The notes under the pieces were generated by a model. It did no database searches. It worked only from the letters and a program-made list of their open reading frames with translations, and had not been told where the DNA came from. A DNA stretch of 64,000 nucleotides from Rhynchopus euleeides (Eukaryota; Euglenozoa; Diplonemea; Diplonemida; Diplonemidae). Below are positions 30,515-39,962 of this stretch, in pieces (the stretch's first letter is position 1; every line of letters begins with the position of its first letter). The translations under genes and the position numbers were made by a program. The stretch covers positions 1,426,001 through 1,490,000 of the forward strand of contig OY723242.1 of assembly GCA_963210315.1 (NCBI GenBank), given 5' to 3'.

Positions 30515-32025
30515 CTTGGGACCCACCGAAAAATGGACCAGATGGTGGTCCCAAATTAGGGACCGACCAACAAAGCGACCAGATGGTGGTCCCAAATTTG
30601 GGACCGACCGAAAAATTGACCAGATGGCGGTCCCAAATTTGGGACCGACCAACAAAGCGACCAGATGGCGGTCCCAAATTTGGGACCGACCCATAAAGCG
30701 ACCAGATGGTGGTCCCAAATTTGGGACCGACCAATAAAGCGACCAGATGGCGGTCCCAAATTTGGGACCGACCAATAAAGCGACCAGATGGTGGTCCCAA
30801 ATTTGGGACCGATCGAAAAATAGACCAGATGGCGGTCCCAAATTTGGGACCGACCAACAAAGCGACCAGATGGTGGTCCCAAATTTGGGACCGACCAATA
30901 AAGCGACCAGATGGCGGTCCCAAATTTGGGACCGACCAATAAAGCGACCAGATGGTGGTCCCAAATTTGGGACCGATCGAAAAATAGACCAGATGGCGGT
31001 CCCAAATTTGGGACCGACGAACAAAGCGACCAGATGGTGGTCCCAAATTTGGGACCGACCCATAAAGCGACCAGATGGTGGTCCCAAATTTGGGACCGAC
31101 CAATAAAGCGACCAGATGGCGGTTCCAAATTTGGGACCGACCCATAAAGCGACCAGATGGCGGTCCCAAATTTGGGACCGACCAACAAAGCGACCAGATG
31201 GCGGTCCCAAATTTGGGACCGACCGAGAAAGCGACCAGATGGTGGTCCCAAATTTGGGACCGACCAATAAAGCGACCAGATGGCGGTTCCAAATTTGGGA
31301 CCGACCCATAAAGCGACCAGATGGCGGTCCCAAATTTGGGACCGACCGAGAAAGCGACCAGATGGCGGTCCCAAATTTGGGACCGACCGAGAAAGCGACC
31401 AGATGGTGGTCCCAAATTTGGGACCGACCAATAAAGCGACCAGATGGCGGTTCCAAATTTGGGACCGACCCATAAAGCGACCAGATGGTGGTCCCAAATT
31501 TGGGACCGACCAATAAAGCGACCAGATGGCGGTTCCAAATTTGGGACCGACCCATAAAGCGACCAGATGGCGGTCCCAAATTTGGGACCGACCAACAAAG
31601 CGACCAGATGGCGGTCCCAAATTTGGGACCGACCGAAAAATAGACCAGATGGCGGTCCCAAATTTGGGACCGACCAACAAAGCGACCAGATGGCGGTCCC
31701 AAATTTGGGACCGACCAATAAAGCGACCAGATGGCGGTTCCAAATTTGGGACCGACCCATAAAGCGACCAGATGGCGGTCCCAAATTTGGGACCGACCAA
31801 CAAAGCGACCAGATGGCGGTCCCAAATTTGGGACCGACCGAAAAATAGACCAGATGGCGGTCCCAAATTTGGGACCGACCAACAAAGCGACCAGATGGCG
31901 GTCCCAAATTTGGGACCGACCAATAAAGCGACCAGATGGTGGTCCCAAATTTGGGACCGACCGAGAAAGCGACCAGATGGCGGTCCCAAATTTGGGACCG
32001 ACCAATAAAGCGACCAGATGGCGGC
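30515..32025. repeat. 41-bp palindromic satellite, array 1 (about 37 units)
   Basis: Each unit is an 18-base perfect palindrome GGTCCCAAATTTGGGACC plus a 23-base spacer GACC-(ACAAA/ATAAA/GAAAA/GAGAAA variants)-GCGACCAGATGG-T/C. Because 41 is not a multiple of three and the unit lacks stops, three minus-strand frames are all open for about 1.5 kb over the same interval, and plus frames are partly open. These are not taken as genes. Spacer variants are shuffled along the array, with higher-order blocks (for example around 30747-30942 and 31116-31475) repeating. Confidence 0.95.
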
Positions 32026-32283
32026 AAGTATGAAGCTAAATGTGGAGTCCAAGTCCCGATTCAGGATTGCACTTTTTTTCTCTTTGGGTTTTTATAGGGA
32101 GGGAATTTTTTTCTTCTCCTTGGGTTTTTTAGGTGGGATTTTTTCCCCACAGGTTTTCTGGGTGAAGTTTTTCGGGAGCAGGTGGTATTCTAGTGGGGGA
32201 TGAGGATGAATCCTCCGGACACCCGCCCCTTTTTCGGTTGTTCCAGCCAAAACCCGGCGTTGTTCCCCAGTCAAGAGCCAGGC

Positions 32284-32339
32284 GTTCACTACCGTGGCCT
32301 CCGGCGGCTGGGGGGCTCCGCCCCCCAGACCCCCCTGTA
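32284..32339 (+). repeat. GGGGGGC hairpin motif, copy e
   Basis: Plus-strand copy of the module, followed by CCTGTACCACTAG. Confidence 0.85.
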
Positions 32340-32498
32340 CCACTAGGCTGAGCGTGTGCCTGTCTTGTAGCCCATTCCTTTGGGTTCACATCAGCGAATG
32401 GGACCCAGACCACTCTCAGTAGCCTCAGGAGGACGCAGCCAACAATCTGTACGCCCGCAACTCCCACGCGCTCCCACTACGGCGCAAGGAACAGATAC

Positions 32499-32551
32499 TC
32501 ACTACCGTGGCCTCCGGCGGCTGGGGGGCTCCGCCCCCCAGACCCCCCGTA
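32499..32551 (+). repeat. GGGGGGC hairpin motif, copy f
   Basis: Plus-strand copy. It begins ACTCACTACCGTGG and ends AGACCCCCCGT. Confidence 0.85.
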
Positions 32552-32861
32552 TGTCGAGCAACCAAATCCTTGAGCTTGTGCCACTGGGCATAGGAAGGGG
32601 TCGTTACAATAACGCCCCGAAAACCCATTTTTGGCGCCCCTTGCCTGGCATGTTGCTGTTGTGTTGCCACTATCTCTCATCACACAGGGCGTCCAATACC
32701 CACACACCACACTCACACTGGTTGTGTGGTGGGGATGGGGGAATTTTCTTGCCCGCGAGGGGGATTGCGCGCCATTTCCCCCCCGAAAAACCCTTGGAGA
32801 AAAAGTGGAATCCCGACCCCTTTTTGGGCCCAAAAAGGCCAAAGTCCCAGGCATACTTGGA

Positions 32862-33402
32862 TGGCGGTCCCAAATTTGGGACCACCATCTGGTCGCTTTG
32901 TTGGTCGGTCCCAAATTTGGGACCGGCATCTGGTCACTTTTTCGGTCGGTCCCAAATTTGGGACCACCATCTGGTCGCTTTATGGGTCGGTCCCAAATTT
33001 GGGACCGGCATCTGGTCGCTTTGTTGGTCGGTCCCAAATTTGGGACCGGCATCTGGTCACTTTTTCGGTCGGTCCCAATTTTGGGACCACCATCTGGTCG
33101 CTTTGTTGGTCGGTCCCAAATTTGGGACCACCATCTGGTCGCTTTATGGGTCGGTCCCAAATTTGGGACCGCCATCTGGTCGCTTTATGGGTCGGTCCCA
33201 AATTTGGGACCACCATCTGGTCGCTTTGTTGGTCGGTCCCAAATTTGGGACCGCCATCTGGTCACTTTTTCGGTCGGTCCCAATTTTGGGACCACCATCT
33301 GGTCGCTTTATTGGTTGGTCCCAATTTTGGGACCACCATCTGGTCGCTTTGTTGGTCGGTCCCAAATTTGGGACCGCCATCTGGTCGCTTTTTTGGTCGG
33401 TG
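32862..33402. repeat. 41-bp palindromic satellite, array 2 (about 13 units, inverted)
   Basis: The same unit as array 1 in the opposite orientation, with some palindromes reading GGTCCCAATTTTGGGACC. It starts abruptly after GGATGG and ends at GGTCGGTG, where it joins the decayed coding fragment at the word GGATGTTCAC (minus strand). Together with array 1 it could form a very long fold-back. Confidence 0.93.
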
Positions 33403-33684
33403 AACATCCTTCAGGATTTTGAAGGCACGTCTCACACCGGTTGGTGCTGTGTCGCATTCCAGGGGATAGTCCTTCACTTGGGTACGATTCGGCGCGACTG
33501 AGTCATCAAGCTTCATCCACCTGCCTCTCATGGTGGCGTTGGATTTTCGCACGCTGCGCCGCATGTTCACCCGGCCGAACTCAAAAACCCAAAGTCTACT
33601 GAAGATAGTCTGGCCTCTCCACAACATGTGATGGGAAAATGTTGAGGTCGGGCCATGCCAGCCCTGGCACGAGATCACTGCTCG
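33403..33684 (-). pseudogene. Decayed coding fragment, partner of 7400-7810
   Basis: The minus-strand frame reads AVISCQGWHGP, MRRSVRKSNATMRGRWMKLD, then LECDTAPTGVRRAFKILKDV, ending at the satellite junction. The locus at 7400-7810 preserves the same order in broken frames. The longer open stretch here suggests this copy is less decayed. The family is not recognised; CQGW and the basic RRSVRKS stretch are the visible landmarks. Confidence 0.5.
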
Positions 33685-33686
33685 TA

Positions 33687-33980
33687 CCTGGGACCCCCCG
33701 TGTAAAAGTCCCCCCAGGGGGGACTTAAGCACAGGTGGACCTAAACACGGGAGTGGGCTGGTCTGGAGGGTCATCAGGTGGCCGCTAGGCCACCTGGTGC
33801 CCTCCAGGTGCTGTCAGAGTCGAAAAGTGGGGTGCCAAAAGTCCATCCGGACCGGAATCACCCCCATACGACGGAAGCGGAAGAGGTCTTCTTGGTCTCC
33901 ACCGTGCCACCCCCGTGTTTAAGCCCCCCCCTGGCCGAAAGTCGCCTCCAGGGGGGGACTTAAACACGGGGGGTCCCAGG
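33687..33980. mobile_element. 294-bp TA-flanked MITE
   Basis: The left end CCTGGGACCCCCCGTGT is mirrored by ACACGGGGGGTCCCAGG on the right, and both abut TA (33685-33686 and 33981-33982). Inside, a second inverted pair (CCCCCCAGGGGGGACTTAA...) and a hairpin CAGGTGGCCGCTAGGCCACCTG (broken here by position: 33775-33796) add structure. No coding capacity. Confidence 0.8.
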
Positions 33981-34317
33981 TACCCCCGAAAATTCGCATT
34001 GTGTCTACAGTGTGGGGCCCGAAAATCGAGTTTTCGGTGTTGCTTTTCCACATTTGGGGTTCCCAACTTCAGGACTGTCGCGCAATTACCTCAAAAGTGG
34101 CCGAGAAACCCAGGAATTTCTTTTTTTGAAGCCAATATTTTTTGTCACAGTAGCTTAGCTGAAAAGTTGGGTGAGTCGTCCACCCTACTATACACCGTAC
34201 GAAAGAACGCACGACATGTGGGGCGGGACTCCAGAAACACCTGGGCAAGGTTGCCCCATGCCCAGAAACACCTGAGAAGGAAGTGAGTTCCAGGAGCCGC
34301 GTAGAACACCCTCGAGA

Positions 34318-34637
34318 TTGTGAATGATGATACGATCACAGCCTTCAGGGCGCTGCGAGGTGCCACCCTGAAGGTGGCCCTTGACATCAAGGAGAGCGTC
34401 GGCCGAGGGGTCGACGAAAAGCTGAAGAAGGCGCTACTGGCACTGGATCCCGCGGGGTATACGGAGGTCACCGCCACACAGGCAACCTCCGCTGACAACG
34501 TCCAGGAGACGTTATCCGAGGGGATCACAACGGCACTAGAGATCTGTGTCACGGGATCCAGGCGCCCACTCTCCCTCGACGGTCTGGGGATTGTTGTTGG
34601 GTATGGTGTCGTTTCCTGCAGCTGCAAAAAAGCGTAG
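34318..34637 (+). CDS. Hypothetical protein fragment
   Basis: A frame with protein-like composition: ALRGATLKVALDIKESVGRG, then KLKKALLALDPAGYTEV and QETLSEGITTALEICV. It may form two amphipathic helices. No family is recognised. It opens at GTG (34318) or ATG (34324) and sits in cargo of the secondary insertion, so it may be a captured or decayed gene piece. Confidence 0.35.
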
Positions 34638-34660
34638 CAACTGTGCTTCCTTCTTCCTTA

Positions 34661-34757
34661 ATGATGCGTTGACGCTTCCACCCGGAGGAGCTGAAGCAGG
34701 CACCGCTTAATGATGCGTTGATGCTTCCACCCGACGAGCTGAAGCAGGCACCGCGCC
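34661..34757. repeat. 48-base tandem duplication
   Basis: Two adjacent copies of TTAATGATGCGTTGA, GCTTCCACCCG and GAGCTGAAGCAGGCACCGC differ at about three bases. A plus frame starting ATG-ATG at 34718/34721 continues as an alanine/proline/lysine-rich tail (APKAASAAAPEEPAAPEAP) to 34915, with no known domain. Confidence 0.8.
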
Positions 34758-34944
34758 AAAGGGCACCCCCAAAGAGACCTGCAAAGACTGCGTCGAAACC
34801 CGCACCGAAGGCTGCCAGCGCTGCAGCACCTGAAGAACCTGCAGCACCTGAAGCGCCTGCACCCTCACTGACCCCGGAACAGCAAGAACTCCTTGAGTTT
34901 GGGGTCCCGGCATAGAGACAGAGAATGGCTGAGTAAATCAAAAA

Positions 34945-37900
34945 ATGAGACCCCCCCCCCCCTTTTCACTACGCACAAACTACGCAATATGGGGTCGTCA
35001 GGGGCACCAAAAAACAAAAGACTTTACCTCGATGTACACGTCTTTGGATCAAGAGGCGGTAATTGAGGGTGTCTCCTGGTGTGTGGAACAGGCGTTTGCG
35101 GCGAAGGGTGGCAGGTTTTTGGCGCGAGAGACGAAGGCCAAAAAAAGAAAGAAAAAGGCTTTCCGCTGGAAGGAAGGGCGGGGGGATGATAGAACACTTG
35201 CATACAACAGTGATGAAGTCAAAGAGTTAGTGAGACTAGCTGTGACCAACAGCTTCATCAAAAATGGCAAGTTCGTCCTCCACCAGAAGAAGGGCATCCC
35301 GACCGGTGGAAATGCCAGCCCGGACCTGGCAAACCTTTTTTGCGCAAGTAAGGAAATGCGCTATATCGATAAGCTCCCCATTAAAAAGCAAAAGGAGTAT
35401 AATGGGTTCTTCAGATTTATTGATGACGTTTTTACCCTTGGAGCGGACATCCCTGACGAGGTCTACGGGATGACCTCTGAGGACACAACAAGGCAGAAAG
35501 ACGATTGTGTGTTTCTGGGGGGTAGGAACCGTTGGCAGAGATACGCCGATGACCCCGAAGACACGAAGACACGTGTCCGTATGTCAGTATTCAATAAAGA
35601 GAGTGACTGGGTAACCTATACACCCAATAAATATACTTGTCGAACAAGTGCAGCACCAGAAAGCCAAGGAAGGGGTATTTTGGTGTCACAGTTGATACGG
35701 TCTGCGGGTATGTGCAACAACCTGGATGATTTCAAGGTTGAAGCAGAGCTGATTTTGCGGCGCCTCCTCGGACGGGGATGGAAGCCGTACGAATTGCGTA
35801 GTGCTTGGTACAGAACTACACGAAGGTTGTTTTGTGTGGCTCCATCTGCAATGGCAAAAATGGAGCGCCTGTTTGATACTGCTGTGGACAGACACTATCG
35901 CAAACACCCTCTCCCCAAGCTACGGGAGTATGTGTGGGCAAAACCAACCCGAGACATGCCATTGAGAGAAAAGTGTGTGGATATCAGCCCGTCGGATGTA
36001 AAGGGGAAGCCAGGAGATGTGCCAGTGACTGAGTGCAACCAGCCACAGGACAGACCCTTGCCAACTTCCCAATCGAACCTTTTTTCAAGTGACGAGTCAT
36101 CAGATAACGATCGATCCCCCAAAAAACAGAGGTCTGACGGGGGAGGTGATCCGAGCAGCAAGAAGCGCAAGAGAGCAACAAAGAAAGCCTCACAGATGGA
36201 GGTGGATCCGACGTTCCACCCCCGTGCTTTGGTTAACACAGGTGATTCTTGTTTCTTAGCAGCTTTGGCGCAGGGCATGACTGATACTTACTTGCAAGAC
36301 TTGGTGCAAGCAATCTCTGGGCTCGATGAGGCAGGAGTGGATGTCCCCTGGAAGTTGCAGGTGTGGCACAATCTGTTGACCCGCACACCAGGAACATACT
36401 CTATTGACGAGCTGCGTAAGACACTGCCTCACGAGTTCCGACGCGGCCACCAGGATATTGATGACGCGTACGAGAGAGGGATTGTGAAAAATATCTCTGA
36501 AGCATGGGAGGAAATACACGATAACCTGGAGGGCAATGTGGAAAAGATTGACGCCATGATGGAAGGGTGTGGTTTCCCGGTGCAGAACCCATGCCCGTTT
36601 TTGTCGTTCCAAGAGACCACGAGATGTGAGTGTGGCGATGAACGTGAGAAAACGGAAGTCAGAAGTATGTGGTACGTGAATTGTACGGACAGATCACTAA
36701 GCCTACAGAAAAGACTTGATGATACGATGGCAGTGGAAAAGCTTTCCGGGGGAAACAGCGTGGATTGTGCAGGGTGCGGGAAGAAAACTGTACCGACTAG
36801 AAAGGATACGCCCGTGTCCCTTCCAAAGTATCTCCCAATTAGCTTTAAACGCTTCCGCGTCAACAAACACACACGGAGGAGTGAGAAAGTCATGGGAGCG
36901 CGGAAGGTGGACCGCAACCTCGAGTTTACAGTTCAAGGCGTTACCAAGTATTTCGAGCTATGTGGTATCCTCATGCATCATGGTGTGTCAGCGGATGTGG
37001 GTCACTATACGTACCTGCATGTGCAGGGTGATGAAGCGACCCTCTACAATGACAGTGTGGTGACGGAAAATCTTGATGCAGAACAGGCTATCAAGGAGGC
37101 TCAATCCTCTGTGTATATGATGTGGTACCGTGAGATAACTTGTAAAGTAAGTGCAACTGAGGACCCCCCCTCAGAGGTGTGTACGGCGCCCACACAACAG
37201 CCTGAGCCCACGGGGAGCACAGCGGACATACTGCAGGAGTTGCAGGATGCCGGCGCCCCCGCGAGCAACAGCACAGGTGATGGGACACAGCCACGGGGGG
37301 AGGGGTACCAGAGGTTGCAACGGGAGGCCCTGGAGTTGGAGGAAAGTGCAGAAAGGGCAAGGCTTGTGGAAACCGAAACTCCGCTACGTTATGCTTTAGA
37401 AAAAGACACAACAGAGGTGTGTGCGAAACTTCTTAGCGAAGAGCAGGCGAAGAGTCTCCTTAAGCTGTGTCAAGATGAACTCCGAGTGGCAATAAACGAC
37501 CGGGATGTCGAGCAAAGGAAGGCCACAGAGGAACAGCAAAAAGTCTTGGCAGAAGCACAGAGTGAGGTGAAAAGGCTATCGGCCGTGCTCGTGGAAAAGC
37601 AGAAGGTTATGGATGCCAGCCAGGAACAAGTGCAACTGGCGAACGAGCGAACGGAGAAGATAGCGGGTGAGGCCCAGGCGAAGGTGGGCATCCTGGCTCA
37701 ACAACAACAGGAGCTGGCTGTGTTGAAGAGACAGGTAAAAAAACAGGAAGGTACAGTCTCTTTTTTGGAAGGTCTTGGAAAAGAAAGAGAGGAGGAAGTG
37801 ACACAGTTGCGGGCACAGGTGGCACGCGATCAGGCAACTTTTAACCAAGAACTGCACCGCGTCGAGTCTGTGGCCCGTGGCTACCAGTCACAGGGAGAGT

Positions 37901-38847
37901 CTCAACACCTTTTACTTAGAGAGGCAGAGAATGCTTTGAAAGGAACGCAGCAAGAAAAAGCGTTGTTGGAGGCCCAAGTTTCAGAGAGTGTGGAAAGTGA
38001 GAAGGCCCTCCGGGAGCAGCTAGTGTTACAGGGGAAGTATCTGAAATTGCAGGACTGCATGAACGAGGACCAGAAGCAGGATAAGGCCCTCATGGCTGAG
38101 CAAATGCAGTTCCAACTGCGCAAGGGCATGGCCATGGCTGAAAGAATGGCGGAGCAGCGGAACGTTATTTCTCAGCAAACCATGTTGGTGAAGGCCCTAC
38201 AGACAGTAGTGGTCGAGTCTGAGTTGAGCCAGCCGCAAATACTGCCCAGGTACGAGCCAATGCAAGCCACGGGGGGTGGCCAAACACTTTTGCTAACACC
38301 TGGCCCTGAGCAGGGGCAGTTGATTGAGTACACACCTGTGAAAAAACGGGATAGAGATGAAGTGAGTGGTGGCGATGAAACTAGTGAAGAGTCGAAGGAC
38401 CTTTTTGAGAGTCAGCCTACAGCGGGGGATGTGATTGCTCCTTCTTCTGCTCTTGTGGTTGTGCCCCAAGGGGCTCCGGTGACACCCAAAACCAGGGGGC
38501 CGCAAGCAAAGAGGCCGCGCTCCGTGCCTGTCTTGGCGTTGACCGGCCCTCAGGCACAGACAACGGCAACGGAACCTGCTTCGGAGCCTGTCCTCAGATT
38601 GGATGCCCCTCCAGGGCAGGTGCCACCTCCGGAGCCTGCCCTGATGCTGGGCCCTCCTCCGGCCGACACGGCGTCTGCAGGGCACCCTTCACCGGACATG
38701 TTTTCTGCTCAGACGGGAGGTGACGGGGTTGCGGGGGAAACAGGAGCAGTGACACCCGCAAAGTCACAGACAGACACGGAGTTTTCACAGTCACCCGGAG
38801 GAGGCCCTGATTCTGAAGCGGGGCCGAAGCCGGATGCAGCCACTTGA
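34945..38847 (+). CDS. Reverse transcriptase-USP deubiquitinase fusion frame
   Basis: Open for 1300 codons. The first 20 codons belong to the inserted C tract; RT coding starts near 35013. RT motifs: DFTSMYTSL (motif A region), KKGIPTGGNASPDLANLFC (B), FFRFIDDVF with the DD pair at 160-161 (C), then thumb-like sequence to about 330. Next come a low-complexity nuclear-signal-like stretch (SSKKRKRATKK, about 405-415) and a full ubiquitin-specific protease (C19) domain: Cys box NTGDSCFLAAL with Cys436, Zn ligands CECG and CAGCG, LPKYLPISFKRF, His box HHGVSADVGHYTYL with His687, and LYNDSVV with Asn702/Asp703, ending SSVYMMWYRE. After that, residues about 800-1090 form a Glu/Gln-rich coiled coil and 1130-1300 a Pro-rich tail. 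All USP catalytic boxes are present, so peptidase activity is plausible. Reverse transcription from this frame alone is doubtful because its N-terminal RT part lies 5 kb upstream. Confidence 0.85.
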   Translation: MRPPPPFSLRTNYAIWGRQGHQKTKDFTSMYTSLDQEAVIEGVSWCVEQAFAAKGGRFLARETKAKKRKKKAFRWKEGRGDDRTLAYNSDEVKELVRLAVTNSFIKNGKFVLHQKKGIPTGGNASPDLANLFCASKEMRYIDKLPIKKQKEYNGFFRFIDDVFTLGADIPDEVYGMTSEDTTRQKDDCVFLGGRNRWQRYADDPEDTKTRVRMSVFNKESDWVTYTPNKYTCRTSAAPESQGRGILVSQLIRSAGMCNNLDDFKVEAELILRRLLGRGWKPYELRSAWYRTTRRLFCVAPSAMAKMERLFDTAVDRHYRKHPLPKLREYVWAKPTRDMPLREKCVDISPSDVKGKPGDVPVTECNQPQDRPLPTSQSNLFSSDESSDNDRSPKKQRSDGGGDPSSKKRKRATKKASQMEVDPTFHPRALVNTGDSCFLAALAQGMTDTYLQDLVQAISGLDEAGVDVPWKLQVWHNLLTRTPGTYSIDELRKTLPHEFRRGHQDIDDAYERGIVKNISEAWEEIHDNLEGNVEKIDAMMEGCGFPVQNPCPFLSFQETTRCECGDEREKTEVRSMWYVNCTDRSLSLQKRLDDTMAVEKLSGGNSVDCAGCGKKTVPTRKDTPVSLPKYLPISFKRFRVNKHTRRSEKVMGARKVDRNLEFTVQGVTKYFELCGILMHHGVSADVGHYTYLHVQGDEATLYNDSVVTENLDAEQAIKEAQSSVYMMWYREITCKVSATEDPPSEVCTAPTQQPEPTGSTADILQELQDAGAPASNSTGDGTQPRGEGYQRLQREALELEESAERARLVETETPLRYALEKDTTEVCAKLLSEEQAKSLLKLCQDELRVAINDRDVEQRKATEEQQKVLAEAQSEVKRLSAVLVEKQKVMDASQEQVQLANERTEKIAGEAQAKVGILAQQQQELAVLKRQVKKQEGTVSFLEGLGKEREEEVTQLRAQVARDQATFNQELHRVESVARGYQSQGESQHLLLREAENALKGTQQEKALLEAQVSESVESEKALREQLVLQGKYLKLQDCMNEDQKQDKALMAEQMQFQLRKGMAMAERMAEQRNVISQQTMLVKALQTVVVESELSQPQILPRYEPMQATGGGQTLLLTPGPEQGQLIEYTPVKKRDRDEVSGGDETSEESKDLFESQPTAGDVIAPSSALVVVPQGAPVTPKTRGPQAKRPRSVPVLALTGPQAQTTATEPASEPVLRLDAPPGQVPPPEPALMLGPPPADTASAGHPSPDMFSAQTGGDGVAGETGAVTPAKSQTDTEFSQSPGGGPDSEAGPKPDAAT

Positions 38848-39385
38848 CTGGATGTCAGGTGAGTGCCACGTGGGGTGAGCTACGACCACGTGTTTTGTTT
38901 GAAGGCTATGACAACATAGGAGACGGGAAGTGTTGAGAGGCAACGGTCTGTGTTAGTGAGACAAGGTGCGTGCTATGGATTTTGCGTTTTTTCAAACTTC
39001 CCCCCCCCCCCCAGAACCTGAGAATGTGACCGCCTACCCCTTGTTTTTTACATAGAGGAGTTCAGCGTGTTAAACCCCATTCTCTGTTCCCAAGGCAGAG
39101 CGGCGATGTGTACCCAGAGTGTACTTACGTGCACATGGCTCTGCAGATACGCTGAGTGGTGAGGGGCATGCCTGTTTTCCCTTTTGTTTCCATTATCTTG
39201 TCTTCAGAACGAACACACGAATGAAACAAAAACCATAACAGAACGCCCCCACCCCTGATGTATGTTTTTTCTCAACCATTTCCCCCCCCCCCTCCCCCAA
39301 CCCCCGTTTTTGCTATGTCTTTTGATATGTTTCTTTCCCCCCCCCCCACCCGACAAGCGAATCAGCAGTGTGTATCTGTACACAG

Positions 39386-39391
39386 AAATAA
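39386..39391 (+). terminator. Polyadenylation-like AATAAA at the retroelement 3' end
   Basis: AATAAA occurs 19 bases before the right 16-base target duplication, the expected place for 3'-end formation of the retroelement transcript. Between the fusion frame and this site are C-rich tracts and no gene. Confidence 0.5.
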
Positions 39392-39425
39392 ACCAATAAC
39401 ATGACAGTAGAGTCACTGTGAGTCA

Positions 39426-39962
39426 CGAGTCGTCAGTTTTCAGCCAAACATGGCTGACTTCTCACTTTTTCTCACTCAGTCGTCAGCTGATTGAGGGTGT
39501 GATATGAGGGTTCTATCCAACAAGGATATCAAGGCGGCACTTTCAAAGTCCTGCCAAGGACAGCGCCACGTGGGTGTGTGCTTCTGATATATGTTATGTC
39601 ATCATGTGAACCCTCCCCAGCGTGTGCCAACATCCCTGACACGCTCACGAAAAGCATGACACGGAGAAAACAGGTGCCGAAACAACCTGCCGAGCACACG
39701 GGTAGTGCCACGTTGATCCACGCAGCGATCTCCCATGACAGGAAGCCTTGTCGCCACGGCAGAGTCGCCGCAGACTGTGGGAGAGGTGTCGCCAGTCACC
39801 TTGAGGTTGCAGTGTGTCATCAGGCTAAGACCCGTGCCCTCTTCACCTCCCCTGTTAGGTTGCTCCCATATCGTTGCCTGCTTTGGGGCCTGAAGGACAT
39901 AGGGGTCCAGCAGGCACTCAGTCACACTTGGTAGCGAGGGCCCCCAAATAATACATTTTTTT
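39426..39962. other. Right remainder of the outer element
   Basis: About 500 bases between the retroelement duplication and the outer inverted end. Short frames only, no motif. Confidence 0.45.

Larger units (their letters stand above)
32026..32861. other. Spacer between inverted satellite arrays
   Basis: No gene is supported. It contains hairpin motif copies e and f and unassigned sequence. Confidence 0.5.
29952..34958. mobile_element. Secondary insertion with G-rich inverted ends
   Basis: The left end reads a G run then GGTCTCGCTTTTTGG; the right end reads CAAAAAATGAGACC then a C run, an inverted match. It is flanked by a 30-base direct repeat beginning CCCCTTTT and ending ACAAACTACGCAAT (29921-29951 and 34959-34988). 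The cargo is a 41-bp satellite in two opposite arrays, two hairpin motifs, a decayed coding fragment, a small MITE and two short hypothetical frames. No transposase is recognised. The 30-base repeat is long for a DNA-transposon duplication. Confidence 0.6.
29297..39409 (+). mobile_element. Penelope-like retroelement with a USP deubiquitinase domain
   Basis: 10,113 bases are flanked by a perfect 16-base direct repeat GAGTCACTGTGAGTCA (29281-29296 and 39410-39425). The left end begins inside reverse-transcriptase coding sequence with no upstream start, as in 5'-truncated copies. The right end has AATAAA 19 bases before the duplication. Coding sequence lies at 29298-29936 and 34945-38847, separated by a roughly 5-kb secondary insertion (29952-34958). 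Orientation, 5' truncation and target duplication fit target-primed retrotransposition. The reverse transcriptase motifs fit the Penelope-like group better than LINE or LTR types; no GIY-YIG endonuclease is seen. Confidence 0.75.
29266..39945. mobile_element. Outer inverted-end element enclosing the Penelope-like insertion
   Basis: GGGGGCCCTCGCTAC (29266-29280) is mirrored by GTAGCGAGGGCCCCC (39931-39945). Only about 0.5 kb lies inside these ends besides the 10.1-kb retro-insertion, so the original was probably a MITE of roughly 550 bases. The only coding sequence inside belongs to the nested insertions. No target duplication was identified outside the ends. Confidence 0.6.

Noticed and set aside
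30515-32025. Possible CRISPR array in the 41-bp repeat
   Set aside because: The spacer-like part is itself repeated with a handful of variants; no cas genes; eukaryotic context.
30267-32052. Three overlapping minus-strand open frames of about 500-590 codons
   Set aside because: They are by-products of a 41-bp stop-free satellite unit read in all frames; the repeated peptide has no independent support.
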